In this document: one piece after another, positions 10,265 to 23,572 of the stretch | Layout: each line of letters starts with the position of its first letter | How positions within the stretch are numbered: position 1 is the first letter of the stretch | Assembly (NCBI GenBank): GCA_902805475.1 | Contig: CADCSX010000014.1 | Span: 248,001 to 312,000 of the forward strand | DNA from: Entonaema liquescens | Taxonomy: Eukaryota > Ascomycota > Sordariomycetes > Xylariales > Xylariaceae | Length of the DNA: 64,000 bases | Direction of reading: 5' to 3' | The notes under the pieces: model-generated | The model's database searches: none | The model's input: only the letters and a program-made list of their open reading frames with translations | Told to the model about the DNA's origin: nothing | Made by a program: the position numbers and the translations under genes

Positions 10265-11516
10265 CGCGGTGACTTATATCACCTATCCGCAGGTGATTTC
10301 TAAGGAGACAATGTGTATATTGGTAGGTGGTCTGGCCGACGAAGACCCGCAGATCGGCCTGTCGATAGTAGAGGGTAGAGATATGCTGGTTACTTGAGAG
10401 GTGTGACGCTTGTTTATTTCGTATATAAAAGCGCACGTTCGCGGTCGGGTTGTCGGTATCAAGTAATTCGGTAGTGGGGGGAAGCTTCGGCGGTTAGAAT
10501 GCGAAGGAGGGGTGATACAACTCGCGACGGGGAGTTCGGACAAGGGAGTAGTCGGATTGATAAACGATGTAATGATGTCTTGAGGGCGTTTATGTAAGAG
10601 TCGCTTGTTGCTCAGACTTTAGTACAAGTCTAATTGTGTTTGTACGGAGAGAATGTAGAAAAGTAAGACAATAGATGCACAGTTCAAGCTGAACGGTTGC
10701 CGGATTGTTGGTGTAGGCATTTGGGTATTCGTAGTGGGGTCGGGTACGTACTACATACCTAAATGTTAGGTATGCAAGTGTATTGAGATTGGAAGTAGCG
10801 ATGGCAACTTTGGGCATCATTCATCACCTAATCTGTGCATACCTACCTAGGTACATGTATTAATTATTCACTCTATTAAAAAGAAGCAAGTGGCTCTCTA
10901 ATATGTGCCTAAAAGAAGAGTGGATCGCAACTGTCCATTTGGTTCACTCACTACCTATAATTAGTAGCTTAATCACAACATAGGTAGAATTCACCTTCAC
11001 CTTCACCTTCACCTTCACTATCACCATCACCATCACATATATAGTACCAAGCTAAAAAGCCTCGGTCCTAAATGGGTATTACTTCCCATTCTCATCACAA
11101 CCACGTCTGGTACTGGTACTGGTACTGGTACTGTTACTCACTCCAATCCTACCCATTAAGTCAAGCGGACAATGTGACTTCCATATGAATGAATTACCAA
11201 TAATGTGTAGTTAATGGAAACGGAAGAAGGGTATCGTGTAATAACTGCGACTCCCTCCTCAGTATATGCTCATCCTGCTCATCCCCTATAAACACTAGAA
11301 AGAAAAAGGAGTACAGCAATGCAAACTCGCCAACTCCAATAACGGGCAATACACTCTACAAGCCCAAAGGTATGCAGTCTAGGGTTATGCAACCATTAAT
11401 ATCTCCACCTCCACAAGATGAAGCTACCAATCGATATCTTGTTGCTTCAATGATTCTTCCACTCCGAACCTTACTTTGATAATATTCTTGCCCTTAGTTG
11501 TTCCTCGCCGAGAGTT
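10265..11516. other. Intergenic: DCN1 promoter and MVP1 3' flank, with microsatellites
   Basis: Contains a perfect TACCTAGGTA palindrome at 10844-10853, a (CTTCAC)n/(CATCAC)n tract at about 10990-11037 and a (TGGTAC)4 tract at about 11108-11131. The short minus-strand frames at 10283-10543 and 10590-10820 have no resemblance to proteins I know. Confidence 0.6.
10990..11037. repeat. CTTCAC/CATCAC hexanucleotide microsatellite
   Basis: Five consecutive TTCACC-type units pass into ATCACC units. The tract lies in non-coding sequence 3' of MVP1. Confidence 0.85.
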
Positions 11517-14043
11517 CTAGTCGCCAAGGGGCATACCCTCGAGCTCGTCAAGCAGGCGGCGCCAATTGTCAGCTAACATCTCCGAATACTTGACACGTTC
11601 CTGTGCCCAGTCTTGGTTCCATCGGCTGACATGGAATTGGGTCTGCTGGAAGTAGATGAGTTCATCACGCAGACACTCTTTTACAAATATAGAGCGGTTG
11701 TGCTGGTTAACGATAGTTTCCTTATCCTATACTGTGTGTTAGTAGCTTTACGTGTTAGGGTTGAATAGCGAGTACAAACCTTTATGATAGCTTCAACAAC
11801 CCTCTCGATCTCTCCCGGTTTGACCTCTGGCTTGGCTCGTAAACCCGCAAGCTTCGTTTCGTTGCTCTGGATCCGCCGTTCTAGGTAGGGGATGTTGTCT
11901 TTGTCTAATCTTTCTCTTCGGTCAAACAGTTCCCTGATGCTAACCAGTGCGTCGCGCTGCCTCTTTAGGTCCTCTAGCACACCCGCATCCCATGCCTTGC
12001 TTTCGTCCTCCATTAAGCTTTGGGTAGTTTGCAGGTGTCGGCTCATAGCGACTAGACCATCGTTCAAAAGAGGTACGTCGTTAGTATCAGTAGCGTAGGT
12101 ATCCGAGCTCGCTTCGGTAAGGGATGTAAGAGACACGGCCAAGCGACCGTGATCAGCTGCCACGCCCTCGCTCCGCTTTACAAGACGATCCATGATATTA
12201 CAAGTTGAGATGTACAATTCGGCGGATCGTTTAACACCTTGCTTGGTGCGCTCGAAAAGCTCCTCCAAAGAGGATGGCAGGGATTCTTCGAGGCCAGGCG
12301 GTAGCGGTCGGCCAGTGAATTCATCAACCACCGAGATAGCTGCCTGTTTGCGCCATACTGCAAGTTCCTGCTGATTATTAGCTTTGAATATAAGAATGCT
12401 GTAATCATTCGGTTCATACCGTTGGAACAGTTAAAAACATTATCACAAGCTGCTCCTGGCCCAGAACAGGGTGCCGGACTACTGTATTCAGGAACCTAGC
12501 CAGGCCGCGTCTTCGCTTCTCGATAAATGCGCCATCATTGGAAAGGTGGTTGCCATTGACTGCAACTCTCTTGGGTGGAAGAAGAGGCAGTGCCCGAAAT
12601 GGATACCTTTTATGCAAACAGTCGAGTAACCATACGAAATCGCTGTATCTGCGAATAACTTTGCTACCGCGTCGCGAACTCGTAACTTCGTAATTGTGAT
12701 GTTGGAATAAGAACACGCCCTCCTTCTCCGGCATTAGCGAGACCGTGATGTTCTCCTCGACCGCAATGCCAGACCGACCACCACTAATGGTCCGAGAATG
12801 GCTAGCCGTCGGGTTAGAACCCGGATCGCGACTTTCTCTGTCGCCTGGACCTCCAAAAGGATTTGTCGCGTTATGAGAGGACGCTTCGCCAAGGCCTTCG
12901 GCGTTGTTTCCGTCGAAATATCCCCAGCCACCAGGATTCGAAGATACGGAGCCACCAGCAGATTGGGGACCGGCGCCACTAGCTGAAGCCATTGTGGAGG
13001 TAGTAAAGTTGGAGGTCGTGCGAGAGTGCATGTCAGGGGCATCGGAATTGCCGTAACCATTACCATTCAGTAGATTAGCATGGTTGGCGCCGTTGGTCTT
13101 AGGCGACTCTCCGTGGTTATGGTGTCTGTGGACATCGGATGAATTCCACGGATCGTCTTCGGGACCGTCCATGGATGTTTTTCTACCTCGGGATTGCGAA
13201 TCAAACGGGGTGGGCAGATTTTCGGGTTGTTGCGGTGGTTTTGCTGCAAGTTCTGTAGTATCTGGAAAGACGGGTTTCTTGGCCGGTACTGATGATAATC
13301 GGGCTTGTGGCAAGTCTACAATAGGTTGGTATTATAATTTAGTAGGATGTAATTTCTCGGCGAATAACGTAAATATCCCCGCAAGATGATGCACAGGGCA
13401 GCGCAGTGCAGCAGTAAAGATACGATAAGACAGGCTAGCCCATTGGACAACAGATGCGATTCGCCAAAAGAACAAACTCAGGGCGACAAACATATCAAGT
13501 TGATTTCCAGGGAATACGAAAAAGAAAAGGTTATATGAATTACTTACTGCGTCTTCTTTCGTCAACACCATCTAAACTTATGGATTCACCTTCTTGCGCA
13601 AGGGCGATAAGAGCCATTAGCACGTTAAACTCATTGCGACCGATTGGATCAAGGCTCCCAGCAGGCGCAAGTATTCCCATTATCTGCGCCTGGTCGTCGG
13701 CCCCTAACTTGGCTGCGGCAAGCGTCTTGGTGACACCTGACGATGTGACCTTGCCGGCGCTTCCATCCTCCTGTACGGCCCTATCGAATGCTTCAATGTA
13801 GCTATCTGGTACATCAACACCGTCGAGGAGTCTCTGAAGAAGGTCGGCACGCGATTGTTGTTTCCTCGGGGTAGGCATATCCCAAGGCGAAGCTCTACCA
13901 CTACCAAAGTCATCATCATTAAACAGGGTATCCGAAGTCGACCGAGTCATAGGTCCATCATCGTCGAACAAGGACGTTCGCGCCATGCTTGGATTCCCGG
14001 AAGATGGGGCTTCGTTCGGAGGGGAAGTGCCAAAGAGAGACAT
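11517..14043 (-). CDS. MVP1: Sorting nexin Mvp1 (PX-BAR)
   Basis: Four exons, 14043-13548, 13315-12420, 12367-11780 and 11726-11517, give an unbroken 729-residue protein with every junction in phase. The N-terminal region (MSLFGTSPPNE..., about 1-165) includes the conserved Mvp1 segment around ADLLQRLLDGVDVPDSYIEA. A Ser/Asn/Gly-rich linker follows. The PX domain (about 350-465) shows NYEVTSSRRGSKVIRRYSDF, the RRYSDF phosphoinositide-binding strand, then YPFRALPLLPPKR. The BAR-like C-terminus ends in YFQQTQFHVSRWNQDW and a short acidic tail. It binds PI3P on endosomes and drives retromer-independent recycling and vacuolar protein sorting. The 232-nt first intron is long for this genome. Confidence 0.93.
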
Positions 14044-14945
14044 GGCCTCGATCTAACAAGCTATGTTTTGCTGCTATGTAGAATTAAAGGTAAGATGGTC
14101 GGCGGAAACGGAAACGGAAACGATAGTCAGCTCGTGTGAAAGGATCGAAATGTCGTAATAGAGGTGTAACAGCTAAGGCTAGACTGAACAAACCACGCAG
14201 CCGATTGAGGATGCGGATGCAAGGGCGCAGTCAGAGAATAACACAGATGCAAGTGCAAGGACTATGCACAGATTTGAAATTATAGAGAAGAAGGAAAGTT
14301 TTTTTTTGGAATCGAGTGTCACAAAAAAAAAAAAGCTGAATAAGAAGTACTGTATCATACACGCCCGTGCTGCCTTCCATGACTTGGAGAGCTCAGTTAT
14401 GGTATGCCTGCGGCCCAGTGCTGAAACGACAGGGAAGTACAGGTGGGACAAGGTGGGACGCGATGGGATCGACGCTGGCAAGTGCGTGCGGAGCTGAATG
14501 TGCATACATGCATCAACCGTATGTACCGACGTGGTTCAACCATGCATACTTATATGTAGGTACGTCTGTGATAGCGCCAATTACACTTATATTAATTATG
14601 GATGCATTTGATACATATACATACTCCTGTTGCGTTTGTATAAAAGTGATTTACCTATATAAAAGGGGTAATTGAAGTTTTTACTTTATCGTTACCTATG
14701 CAAGTATTGATGATACCAGTTGTTGCGTAGGTAGTCTAGTCACTACCTAAAGATTTAACATCAAATATCTAGGTTAGGTACTCAAACAATCCCTTGTCAC
14801 AACTAACCGAAGGAAAACACATTAGGTGCTATTTCGTTGGCTGATGTACAATTGTAAGTAAGTGAGTAAGTCTACAGCTGTCCACAGCAATAGGAGGTAG
14901 GTATATATAAACCTGCAGGCGTAATACACAATATGGTATGGCTTT
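14044..14945. other. Intergenic: MVP1 promoter and uL15m 3' flank
   Basis: A (GGAAAC)3 run lies at about 14104-14122, just upstream of MVP1. T9 and A12 homopolymers occur near 14298 and 14323. No coding frame is supported. Confidence 0.5.
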
Positions 14946-15910
14946 TTATAGCTTGTCCCAAAGTTTCGTTTCTTCCTGTGTGGTTCCCTTCTCCTTCTTC
15001 TGCTGCTTGAGAATCTTCGCCGGCGGTACCTTAAAGTATAAACTCGGTGACTCGCCTGGTTTTAGTGTGTGGCTTAGATATCCTCGGTGCGCAGGATCGC
15101 GGTAATATTCGATATCCCAACGAGCCGTCGGCTCCGGCAATCTGTAAGAAAATCCCTTCTGGCGGAACCCCTCTAGGACCGACTCTACATGTTCCGGTCC
15201 GACAGGTAAAGGCTTCACGGTGTGGATACTCTTACCCGTTACCAACCGCATTATGGACTGCTTCGTATAATATCGTGTCATGATCTTTCCTCCCGCTTTC
15301 TCCACTGCCTCAATAGCTGCAGCTGACGCACGGGAGACCACAATATCTATCGGCTGCTTCAGCGCATTTGCTCCCCTCCCTAATAACTTAATTCCGTCCT
15401 TGATCGTTCCAACAAGATTAGACTCTATTAGCTCTTTTGGTGTGATCTGCTTCGTGGGGTCGATGCGGCCGGCGTCAATCCAATCCTGAAGCTTGTCAAG
15501 GTTTACTTCAGACATAACAGGCGCTCGCCTATCGACTAGTTAGTCTCAGGGAATTATTGATTTTAGGGTAACAAAGTCGTTAAGCTATACCAGTTCACGA
15601 ATCCAAGTGTTCCCCTTTGAACAACCAAAGGTGTCTGACCACCCTGGAACCACGGCCTGACACTTCCATGCTGCTTCTGACCCTTGTGACCTCTTCCAGA
15701 TGTTTTACCCTTTCCCGAGGACGGACCGCGACCAACACGAATACGTTTCTGGTGAGCACCTGGGTTGTCGGACAGGCTCGCAAGGATAGAGGCGCTTCGG
15801 GATTGAATTGAGAGCGCATTGAATAATCCGACAAGCGATGAACTGCTCGACTGCTCGATCGAAGCTCTACAGGATTGGGCTGCTAGCCCTAGGGGTATTC
15901 GTGGAGGCAT
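14946..15910 (-). CDS. MRPL10: Mitochondrial 54S ribosomal protein uL15m (Mrpl10)
   Basis: Two exons, 15910-15591 and 15528-14946, are joined in phase across a 62-nt intron to give 300 residues. The N-terminus is a Ser/Arg-rich mitochondrial presequence. The L15 core follows: RIRVGRGPSSGKGKTSGRGH, KGQKQHGSVRPWFQGGQTPL, then VNLDKLQDWIDAGRIDPTK and the alpha/beta domain with IDIVVSRASAAAIEAVEKAG. It is a structural component of the mitochondrial large subunit. The frame is intact. The second exon starts six codons before an internal ATG (MSEVNLDK) that could be mistaken for a start. Confidence 0.93.
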
Positions 15911-17064
15911 CTTCCGACTCGTGCCTGCAATGGAAGTTTGTAGTGGGCTGGCCGTCTTGATACAAGAATTTCCCTCTGCTATCTTTTCTGGGGTTGCCCT
16001 CGATAAAAGTGGTCATAGCTTTTTTTTTTTTGGCTCCCAGTCTGCCAGTACGTACCTGGTAAGTATAGGTACCTAGGTATGGTGGGGTTCTAAGTACAGG
16101 TGGGGTCCTAAGGCATACCTATTATGTGCCTATGTGCCTACCTATGTATATCAATCAAACAGTAAACTTCCTATAACAATCATCAAATTGAGGACTGAAT
16201 TTCATGATATAAAGACTCGATTAAAAATAAACTCATAGGACCCTTCAATAAGATAATTGACCTTCTTTTCGAAGGTTCCGGCTAAAATTATGAGTGTAGT
16301 AATTTGCTGAAGCTCCTTATTCCTAAGTAATTAACTGATGAAATCACCCATATATGTTAACACAGAGCAGAAGCAACTTTACAAGTCCTGAACTATCGTA
16401 CAAGAGCTCTTTAATCACTTCTTCCAAGTGACAAACCTCAAATGACAACATTATGTTACATACCTAAGTACGTATCGGTGCTTAAGGGGTTATGCTTGAG
16501 TATTGCTGAGGCCATAGGTTGCACTAACAAGATAATTCTGAGCCTTGAATAGGATTAACACTGCCTTTTCATTACCATCGAGTGGAATCAGCAACGAAGA
16601 ATCGAGTAGTATCTGATCACTTAGAAATATCATAGATGTATAACTTCATATACGCTTATCTCCATCATACCTTTGGTACTAACACCGACATAGAAGGCCC
16701 CTGATACAATGGTTTATCTCCATCCTATTAAACCTCGGACCTCATAGCCCTTGTTATTCCAATTTCAATATTCCCCGCATTGATATCATTCTTTTTTATA
16801 TACTAGCCTTGCTCAAATTATATTTTGTCTAATTGAGGTTTAGTATAAAATTGCGTGATAATCATAAGGTAGCATTATAGATCCATATGTAAGCCTTATC
16901 AAGCTGCTGTCTGTAAAGGACTTGTGAATAGTAAAGAGGGGTGTGCGAATCAGCTCCAGAGCGACGCAGGGTTGTGGGCAGATTATAAATAGATAAGGGA
17001 TGCCATCTCCAAGGAAAGTGAACCTGCGATGAGACCTTAACGTATTAGTCTATACTAGAGTAAT
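15911..17064. other. Intergenic, AT-rich divergent region
   Basis: Separates minus-strand uL15m from the plus-strand MFS gene. It holds an 11-T run at 16020-16030 and a perfect TACCTAGGTA palindrome at 16070-16079. Possible GATA-factor sites occur upstream of the transporter, for example TGATAA at 16856-16861 and AGATAAG at 16991-16997. These are short motifs and could be chance. Confidence 0.5.
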
Positions 17065-19036
17065 ATGGACGAAAAGAAATTAGCAGTCGAGGCCACCTCG
17101 AATAACCCCGTGAGTAGATCTAACCCAGCTCATATTCAAATAGAAGGGCAATCAGTAGCATCCTCTAGAGACCTCGACGACGCATATGAGCTCTATCGAA
17201 GACAAGATGCCACCAATCTCGTCCCTCATGAAGCTCGTCAGGTACTGCGAAAAATCGATTGGCATGTTTTACCCCTTCTTATGGGAACTTATTTGCTCCA
17301 ATACCTTGACAAGTCGAGTGTCAACTTTGCAAGCGTTTTTGGCTTAAGACAGGGGACGAATCTACATGGCCAAGATTACTCATGGTCTTTATCTATATTC
17401 TACTTTGGTATGAATTTTCAGGTTGAAGAACTACGGCGACGGCTGACCAATCATATGTACTTTAAGGGTACTTAGTAGCACAATGGCCGGCAGGCTATCT
17501 CCTCCAAAGGCTTCCGGCCGGGAAGTTTATCGGCAGCAGTATCCTAGGTTATTAGTTCTTCTACTCCTGCGTCTCTGCGATGGGACTGACGAAGACTTAG
17601 TTTGGGGCATGCTTACCATTGTCACCCCAGCATGTAAGAATTTCGCCGGAATAGCAGTTAACCGTTTCTTGCTCGGATGCTTCGAAGCAGTGATTAACCC
17701 AGGCTTCGTGCTCGTCCTTTCGATGTGGTGGCGACAAGACGAGCAGCCTATGCGGTTGACAACTTACTACAGTATGAATGGGATCGCTGGGATTTGTGGC
17801 GGCCTACTTGGTTACGCTGGTGAGTTTTATAATAAGATACTGGATTAACTATACATTGCTAACATATTTATAGTATGTCGAACATTCCTCACTCTTTTAT
17901 AAGTTCACGGATCGATCACATAAACATATCCTTAAACCAAACCTTACTCCATGTTTCGAGACTTCGGAAACTCGATACGGTACTGACGCGTGGCAGATTG
18001 GTCACATCACATCGGGCCTACCTCCATGGATGTACATCTTCCTTGTATTTGGTTCCATCAGCTTAGCCTGGGGTACTCTCTTCTTGATCTTCATGCCCGA
18101 TATACCTTCGACGGCACGATTTCTGAACGAAAGGCAAAGGATTATCGCGGTTGAACGAGTAGCTAAGAACAGACAAGGGGTGAAGAATCATCATTTTAAG
18201 ACCTACCAAATGTGGCAGTGCCTCCTCGACCCAAAGACGTGGATTTTATTTGTCATGGCCATTGCTGCACAGATTCCAAATGCTGCCCAGTCGAGTGTAT
18301 CGTCTCTCTTCCTGCCAATTGATGAGGACTAGGGCTAACATCTAGGTTAGTTTACATCCATAATATTAGAGACGTTTGGCTTCGACGTACTCCAGACGCA
18401 GTATTTACAGATCCCGGGAAACTTAATACAGTTTTTTTCACTCCTCCTATCTGGTTGGATTAGCTCTAGGTTCCCAAACATGCGCTGCGTGGTCATGCTA
18501 GTGGGAAACTTGATCTGTGTTGGCTGTGCCGCGGCTCTTGTCCGGCTACCGGTTGGTCCTGATGGGACAGATAACAGATGGGGACGGCTCGTTGCGCTCT
18601 GGCTCTGCTCGTTCCAGTCTGTAGGTTTCAGTCTGAGCTTGACGATGGTAAGTAGTAACGTGGCTGGATACACCAAAAACAACTCACAGGAGCTTTTCTA
18701 TTCGTCGGCTATTGTGTTGGGAATATAATAGGGCCACAGACCTTTATCGAGACAGAGGCACCGTTCTATACCTCAGCTTATATCGCGTGAGTTTCTTATA
18801 GATAGAACTGTGTGTTCTGGACTAACACTTGTGCTAGGATCCTTATTGGGTACTCTGTTAAGACGGTAATGGTCATTGTGCTGTACATATATATGTGGAC
18901 GGTAAACAAGAAACGGGATCGTGAAGCTGCGCTAGAGGGCCCAGGGCAATCAGAGGAACAAGAGAAACAGGCAATAGAGCAAGGGATGCAGGATGCTACT
19001 GAGTTGGACAACAAGGGCTTCAGATACGTGTTATAA
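17065..19036 (+). CDS. MFS anion/allantoate permease-type transporter (Dal5 family)
   Basis: Six exons are proposed: 17065-17407, 17467-17547, 17601-17819, 17997-18296, 18351-18786 and 18838-19036, giving about 525 residues. Family marks are KIDWHVLPLLMGTYLLQYLDK in the first membrane helix, then YLVAQWPAGYLLQRLPAGK, ACKNFAGIAVNRFLLGCFEA, GHITSGLPPWMYIFLVFG, FGFDVLQTQYLQIPGN, FPNMRC and IIGPQTFIE. Around 12 membrane helices are expected, with import of allantoate, ureidosuccinate, vitamins or peptides; the substrate cannot be told from sequence. One A is missing at 18675-18679 (AAA AAA CAA expected). The donor after exon 3 leaves one extra G (17819), so that junction is off by one base. Both fit homopolymer errors. 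GATA-like sites upstream would fit nitrogen control (weak inference). Confidence 0.8.
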
Positions 19037-20297
19037 GGCGATAGGTTAGATACCTAAGTACCTTAGTAGGTGTTTGGACTAACCCTTTTTACACTTATGT
19101 CAACTGGTTGAATGTATCCGTAGGAAAATATCAATCGCTGAGAGCCCAATTTAGGTTCCTTAGATCTACGACAACAGTTCTTACAGACCGTACCATTCAT
19201 ATAGTTCTACCATGATAGTAATAAGTAAAACTCGTCCAAGCAGATGACTAGGTACTTGTTGAGAATAGTATTAGAGGGAATGTAATAGAGTATCTCTTAT
19301 TGTGAAGGCATGGAATAATAACAACTTGTAAGGCCCAAGGCTTTAAAAAAAAATGGGTGAATTATTGAGGAAAAGGATATAAGTACTCGTTTGGATTGTA
19401 CATCATTTCATCGCTGCAGTATTGAATAGTATGGCGAACATTAGTCTTTCCCATTCTGCGTCTACCCCTAGAAAATACCAATAAAACTTATACTTATGAG
19501 GGAGCCTGTTCAATTGTCTAGAGCAGAGCAGCGTTTTTGTCGTCATGACATAAGCCAAAATTAAAGCGCCCCCTACGAAACCACCCGAGGTTTTTTCTAA
19601 ATAGTCATCTCCTAGAATACGAGGCGACGGCCGAAATATAGGCATACCCGTAGGGAATTTACGACATCATCTATAATTTCTCAATAGTAGCTGGACACTC
19701 ATTTTGGGTATGAATGGCCACTTAATTTAAGGGGGTATTCATGTTAAGTACTACGCTTATATGGAAAGGCCATAACATTTATATACCAACCTGATCTATT
19801 CCCTTAACTAGGGGTTAATATTAATGGAATATGATTGACTTGAGAACGTAGACGTAGGGAAGACATGGGATCATCGTATGGCCAGGCCGGAGTGGAAATA
19901 ATAGGTGCAGAGTAGCTGTACACAGTCGGCTTCACAACACAGAATTATGTATTGAACAGATCTGGCTAGCAGCAGTATCGACGATGCTGGAATCTTAATG
20001 GCCGGAAAATCTGGGGCCATCTCATATCGATAGGCCGCATATGGGTTATTAGAAATTCCTGCGTTGGGTTCAATCACCCTCGCGTTTGGAATAGTCTGAA
20101 CTTTCCTAGTTCCCCTTGACTTGATCCTTAATCATTTCAACGAGGAGCATCACCTGCTTCTGCACCGAGTTCCATGATTTTGAGATCATATTTGAGACCC
20201 CGACTAGATGTGAATAGAGGCCTTAATGCGATAGAGAAGTCCCCAGTGTGGTTTGGGACACTTTAGGCCGATGGATTGCGAATTCTGTGGTAAACAC
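19037..20297. other. Intergenic, convergent
   Basis: About 1.26 kb between the MFS gene and LSM3, AT-leaning. Small frames such as 19403-19645 and 19871-20077 (minus) have no recognisable content. Nothing else is seen. Confidence 0.5.
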
Positions 20298-20761
20298 TCA
20301 TGAGGAGTTTTGAGGGGAGACGAGGACAACACTATCCCCTAAAGCTAAATATTAGATAAAGACAAGGCTGAAAAGAGAAAAACAAGGTGAAGACGGACCT
20401 CGCACGAACAGCATTTCGGACTTTTTCGTTGTTGTCTGGATGAGAGTTAGCAGGATAGCCCATAAGGTGTTAGAGAGTGCTTACTCTAATCTCTTCATCG
20501 TCGTCATCTTCGTCTACCGTATAGATAGTCTCCACAACATCACCCAGGACCAAATTCATATGGCTGTCATAGGCCTTGAATATAGTTAGCTATATTAGAA
20601 AGACCTAGTATGAAGACACATGGCTCACGTACATGAAGCCGCCCCTTCAGTTCACGATCGCCTCGTAACTTCACAAATACAACCTCATCAAGGAGGAGTC
20701 GCACGAGGTCGAGAGGTTCGGACACTGAGCCGCCAGCGGGACCCTCTTCACCACCAGCCAT
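20298..20761 (-). CDS. LSM3: U6 snRNA-associated Sm-like protein Lsm3
   Basis: Four small exons, 20761-20633, 20574-20485, 20435-20399 and 20338-20298, give an unbroken 98-residue protein. The sequence has SEPLDLVRLLLDEVVFVKLR and the Sm1 motif GDRELKGRLH-AYDSHMNLVLGD, an acidic EDDDDEEI loop, then the Sm2 strand MLFVRGDSVVLVSP. It is a subunit of the Lsm2-8 (U6 snRNP) and Lsm1-7 (mRNA decay) rings. Length and motifs match the family closely. Exon 3 is only 37 nt and exon 4 only 41 nt, so automated predictors may miss them. Confidence 0.95.
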
Positions 20762-21307
20762 GATTATAGGGTAAGTTCAAATAAGGGTATTTGTTCTGTA
20801 TTTGTTCTCTCCACAAAGATTAAATTGTTGAGGGTACAGGCTTTGGAGATGGGATTGGAAGTTGCCGTCGGAGGTGATTCGATTTGACGTTCACAAGCTT
20901 GTGGAAACTCGGCGCGATAATTCAATAATAATTCCATACTAGCGAAAAGAGCACGGACTTATGGACTTGGCAAGCCATACCGGGCTTATCTAAGCGTTTT
21001 AGCAAAGCCACAGATACTTACAATGGTAGTACCTAGGTATCTTTAGAAGCTATGACCACTATAAGCCCGCTATCATAGTATCATTACACTAAATTAGAGT
21101 TTACGGGGAAGTACTCCATCGCTCTCCACTGCTCCGCAACCCCACAACTTTATAATTGGCCTACAATTGGGCGCGAGTTCAAACTATTCAAACCGACACA
21201 ACTTCAACTATTAACCTCCCCGCAAATAACGTCTAGTACATTTTTCTAGCTCTCCTGAGTCAGTAGTCTTTTTATTAATACGGTCATGATAATACTCCAT
21301 ATCTCTC
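20762..21307. other. Divergent promoter, LSM3 / Aep2-like gene
   Basis: A 546-bp region between two divergent genes contains a perfect TACCTAGGTA palindrome at 21030-21039. No coding content was seen. Confidence 0.55.
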
Positions 21308-23572
21308 ATGATGCCCCCCACCATCTTGACGGTGGCGTTCGGCCGGCATCTAGCCCTCTCTTATACACCTTTCAGAAGAGGATCTCGCTTCAAGTTTATT
21401 AACCTTCATCAAAGTCGGTGTTCCGAAATATGCTCTTGTATAGGTCATCACAGCACTTTTTCATATAAAAGCCTCTATGGCTCCATACGTGGCCTTGCGA
21501 CGGCAGTCCATTCTTCCAGTACGGTTTCAAGCGAGGACTTCGAATTCTTTAGTCAACTTCTCGGGCTTCCCGAACCGGAGTCTTCACATAAGAATGGGCG
21601 CGATGGTGCTATTTCCAACAACAGTACCCCACCCGCAAGCCCCAGTCCGCCCCCGACAGACAGAGACCACCCTATTACAACCTTACCTAGGCCGTTTAGA
21701 AAAGCTCTCGAGGCGCTGCAACGGAAGGACACCCGGAGACTACTCATCTATCTTGAACATATATCATCCATGAAAGACACAGAGATTCAGGAGGCCATTT
21801 CTTCGCTACCTAGAACGACAATCACCGAGTTGTTCCGAGCCTTGGACCCATTCATCGTTGCTAAAATGCCGATCCAACAGACCAGATATATATATCTCCT
21901 GGAGCGTACCAAACACTGAATTTAGGAGCTACTATGGACCCTTGGGGAGCACGCAAATTGTATACGCAACTCCTGCAATATATGATTACTATTGTATCTG
22001 CAATAACAGCATCAGGCGGTCTCCTACTGGCAGAAGAGTACACCTATCTAATTCGATGTGCGGGTGCTGCCACGGACCCTGGGGGATCAAATGGTCATGG
22101 AGTGAGCTGGTCCGCATGGGGACGATGGATTGGAGGCACAGCGGATTATACACGGAGTTTATTTCTGCGCGGTTCTTCGTGAACCCTTCGTACACAAGCT
22201 TCGATAAGACAAAAGGATGGTGACTGGTCGAAGTTTACATCAATCAAAATTTATCCTTCATTGGGTCCAAATTCGACTGTTAGATTGGTTGAGATATCAT
22301 ACCCGGTTAAAGAAACTATTTTTTGGGCTCAATAAGGACGTTCAGCACGCCGAAGACTTGATACGGACCATGAGAAAAGACACAACGGCTGCGAGACTTC
22401 ACACTTTCATTTCTAAGAATCGCATCTTCATGGATGAAAGTTTAGTATGTACTCTTCTGGTTGCCTATTCCCGAGCGGGCGCTTTGCGAAATATAGAAAC
22501 ACTGTTGTTGAAGCATCAATTTGGTATCGAACTGAGTGAAGTACTCTCTAGGACGACGATGAAGGGAGTTACGTCTCCAAAGATTCCCCCCGGCCGTTTA
22601 AAGCCTACTGTGCTTCTTATGGAAGCAGTCGTGGAAGCGTATGGTTCAAATTCAGAGATTGCTATTGCTTTACAGCTAGTCAAGTATATATCGGATACTT
22701 ACCGAATTCCTATTCCCTCGTCTGTATGGCAAGATCTACTAGAGTGGGCTTACCTTATGAGCTGCCCACCAGCATCTAACGGATGGAAGATCGCAAAACT
22801 GTTTACTAAATTACATGGAGCGAATGTAGTAGAGTTGATCTGGGAAATGATGGTGTCTAAGCCGTATTACATACAGCCCACCTTCGAGAACTACAATATC
22901 CTCATTCGGTCCTTTGTATCGCGAAATCAGTTCAGCAAATTCATCCCATATATGAGGGAGGCTCTTGGCTTATATAACTTTCAATGCCAAGAATACGAAG
23001 ACGCGGTAATCGAGTATGTACAAATGATTGACAATGGGGTACGTATCAATGAAACGGTGCATCGGTATCAACGGGCCCGAGTTAAGAAGGCGACTATGCG
23101 GTATACCATCGAAACGTGGTGTCGGCAATTCCTTGCTAAAGTACGTGCTTCTAACCCGACGAACCTACTCCTGACAGTCGAGCTCCCGAATTTTATTGAT
23201 GAGTTCCGGCCTTTTATCCCAAACCCGGCTAACTATCGCACATCCGCCGGATACGTCTCCCTCCTTGACCCTGCTCGGGAACCTGACTATCGATTTTTGG
23301 CTGATCAGTATCCCCTCACCATACAAGTGAAGCATAAACAGGGTGAGGTCTTATACTTGGAAGCAATTGCGAAAAAATTCGGCGCTTCATCCCGAAATAC
23401 CTTGGGTGGCCGGATGCCGATATCTCATTTCAAGCTCGAGCAACTCCTCATGACCACGGCCCGAACAAGGCTGCCGACGGCCCGAGACCTGCGGCTTTAC
23501 AGAGAAGTAATCAAGTCTAATGATTCACCGGAGTCGGAGCAAAATACTTATGATGATGACGACTACTTGTAG
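21308..23572 (+). CDS. Mitochondrial ATPase expression-type protein (Aep2/ATP13-like), three frame breaks
   Basis: Single-exon gene of about 755 residues when three single bases are restored. The N-terminus is Arg-rich and free of acidic residues, as expected for a mitochondrial presequence. The body is helical-repeat-like: ITELFRALDPF, YIS..AYQTLNLG, LLLAEEYTYLIRCAGAATDP, LVCTLLVAYSRAGALRNIE, MEAVVEAYGSNSEIAIALQL, VWQDLLEWAYLMS, then RPFIPNPANYRTSAGYVSL. The pattern resembles fungal ATP13/Aep2-domain proteins that support expression of the mitochondrial ATP9 (Oli1) mRNA. The breaks are at AAAA 21863-21866, GGGGG 22081-22085 and AAAA 22211-22214; each needs one more base of the same kind. Without them the locus would be split into three false genes. 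The family call is from memory of the pattern, so moderate. Confidence 0.7.

Noticed and set aside
16100..16950. RIP-degraded repeat
   Set aside because: The stretch is AT-rich, but no partner repeat or decayed transposon frame is visible, so a RIP origin cannot be supported.
21308..23572. Reading the locus as three separate genes
   Set aside because: The pieces lie in successive frames, join with one-base shifts in homopolymers and make one continuous Aep2-like protein.
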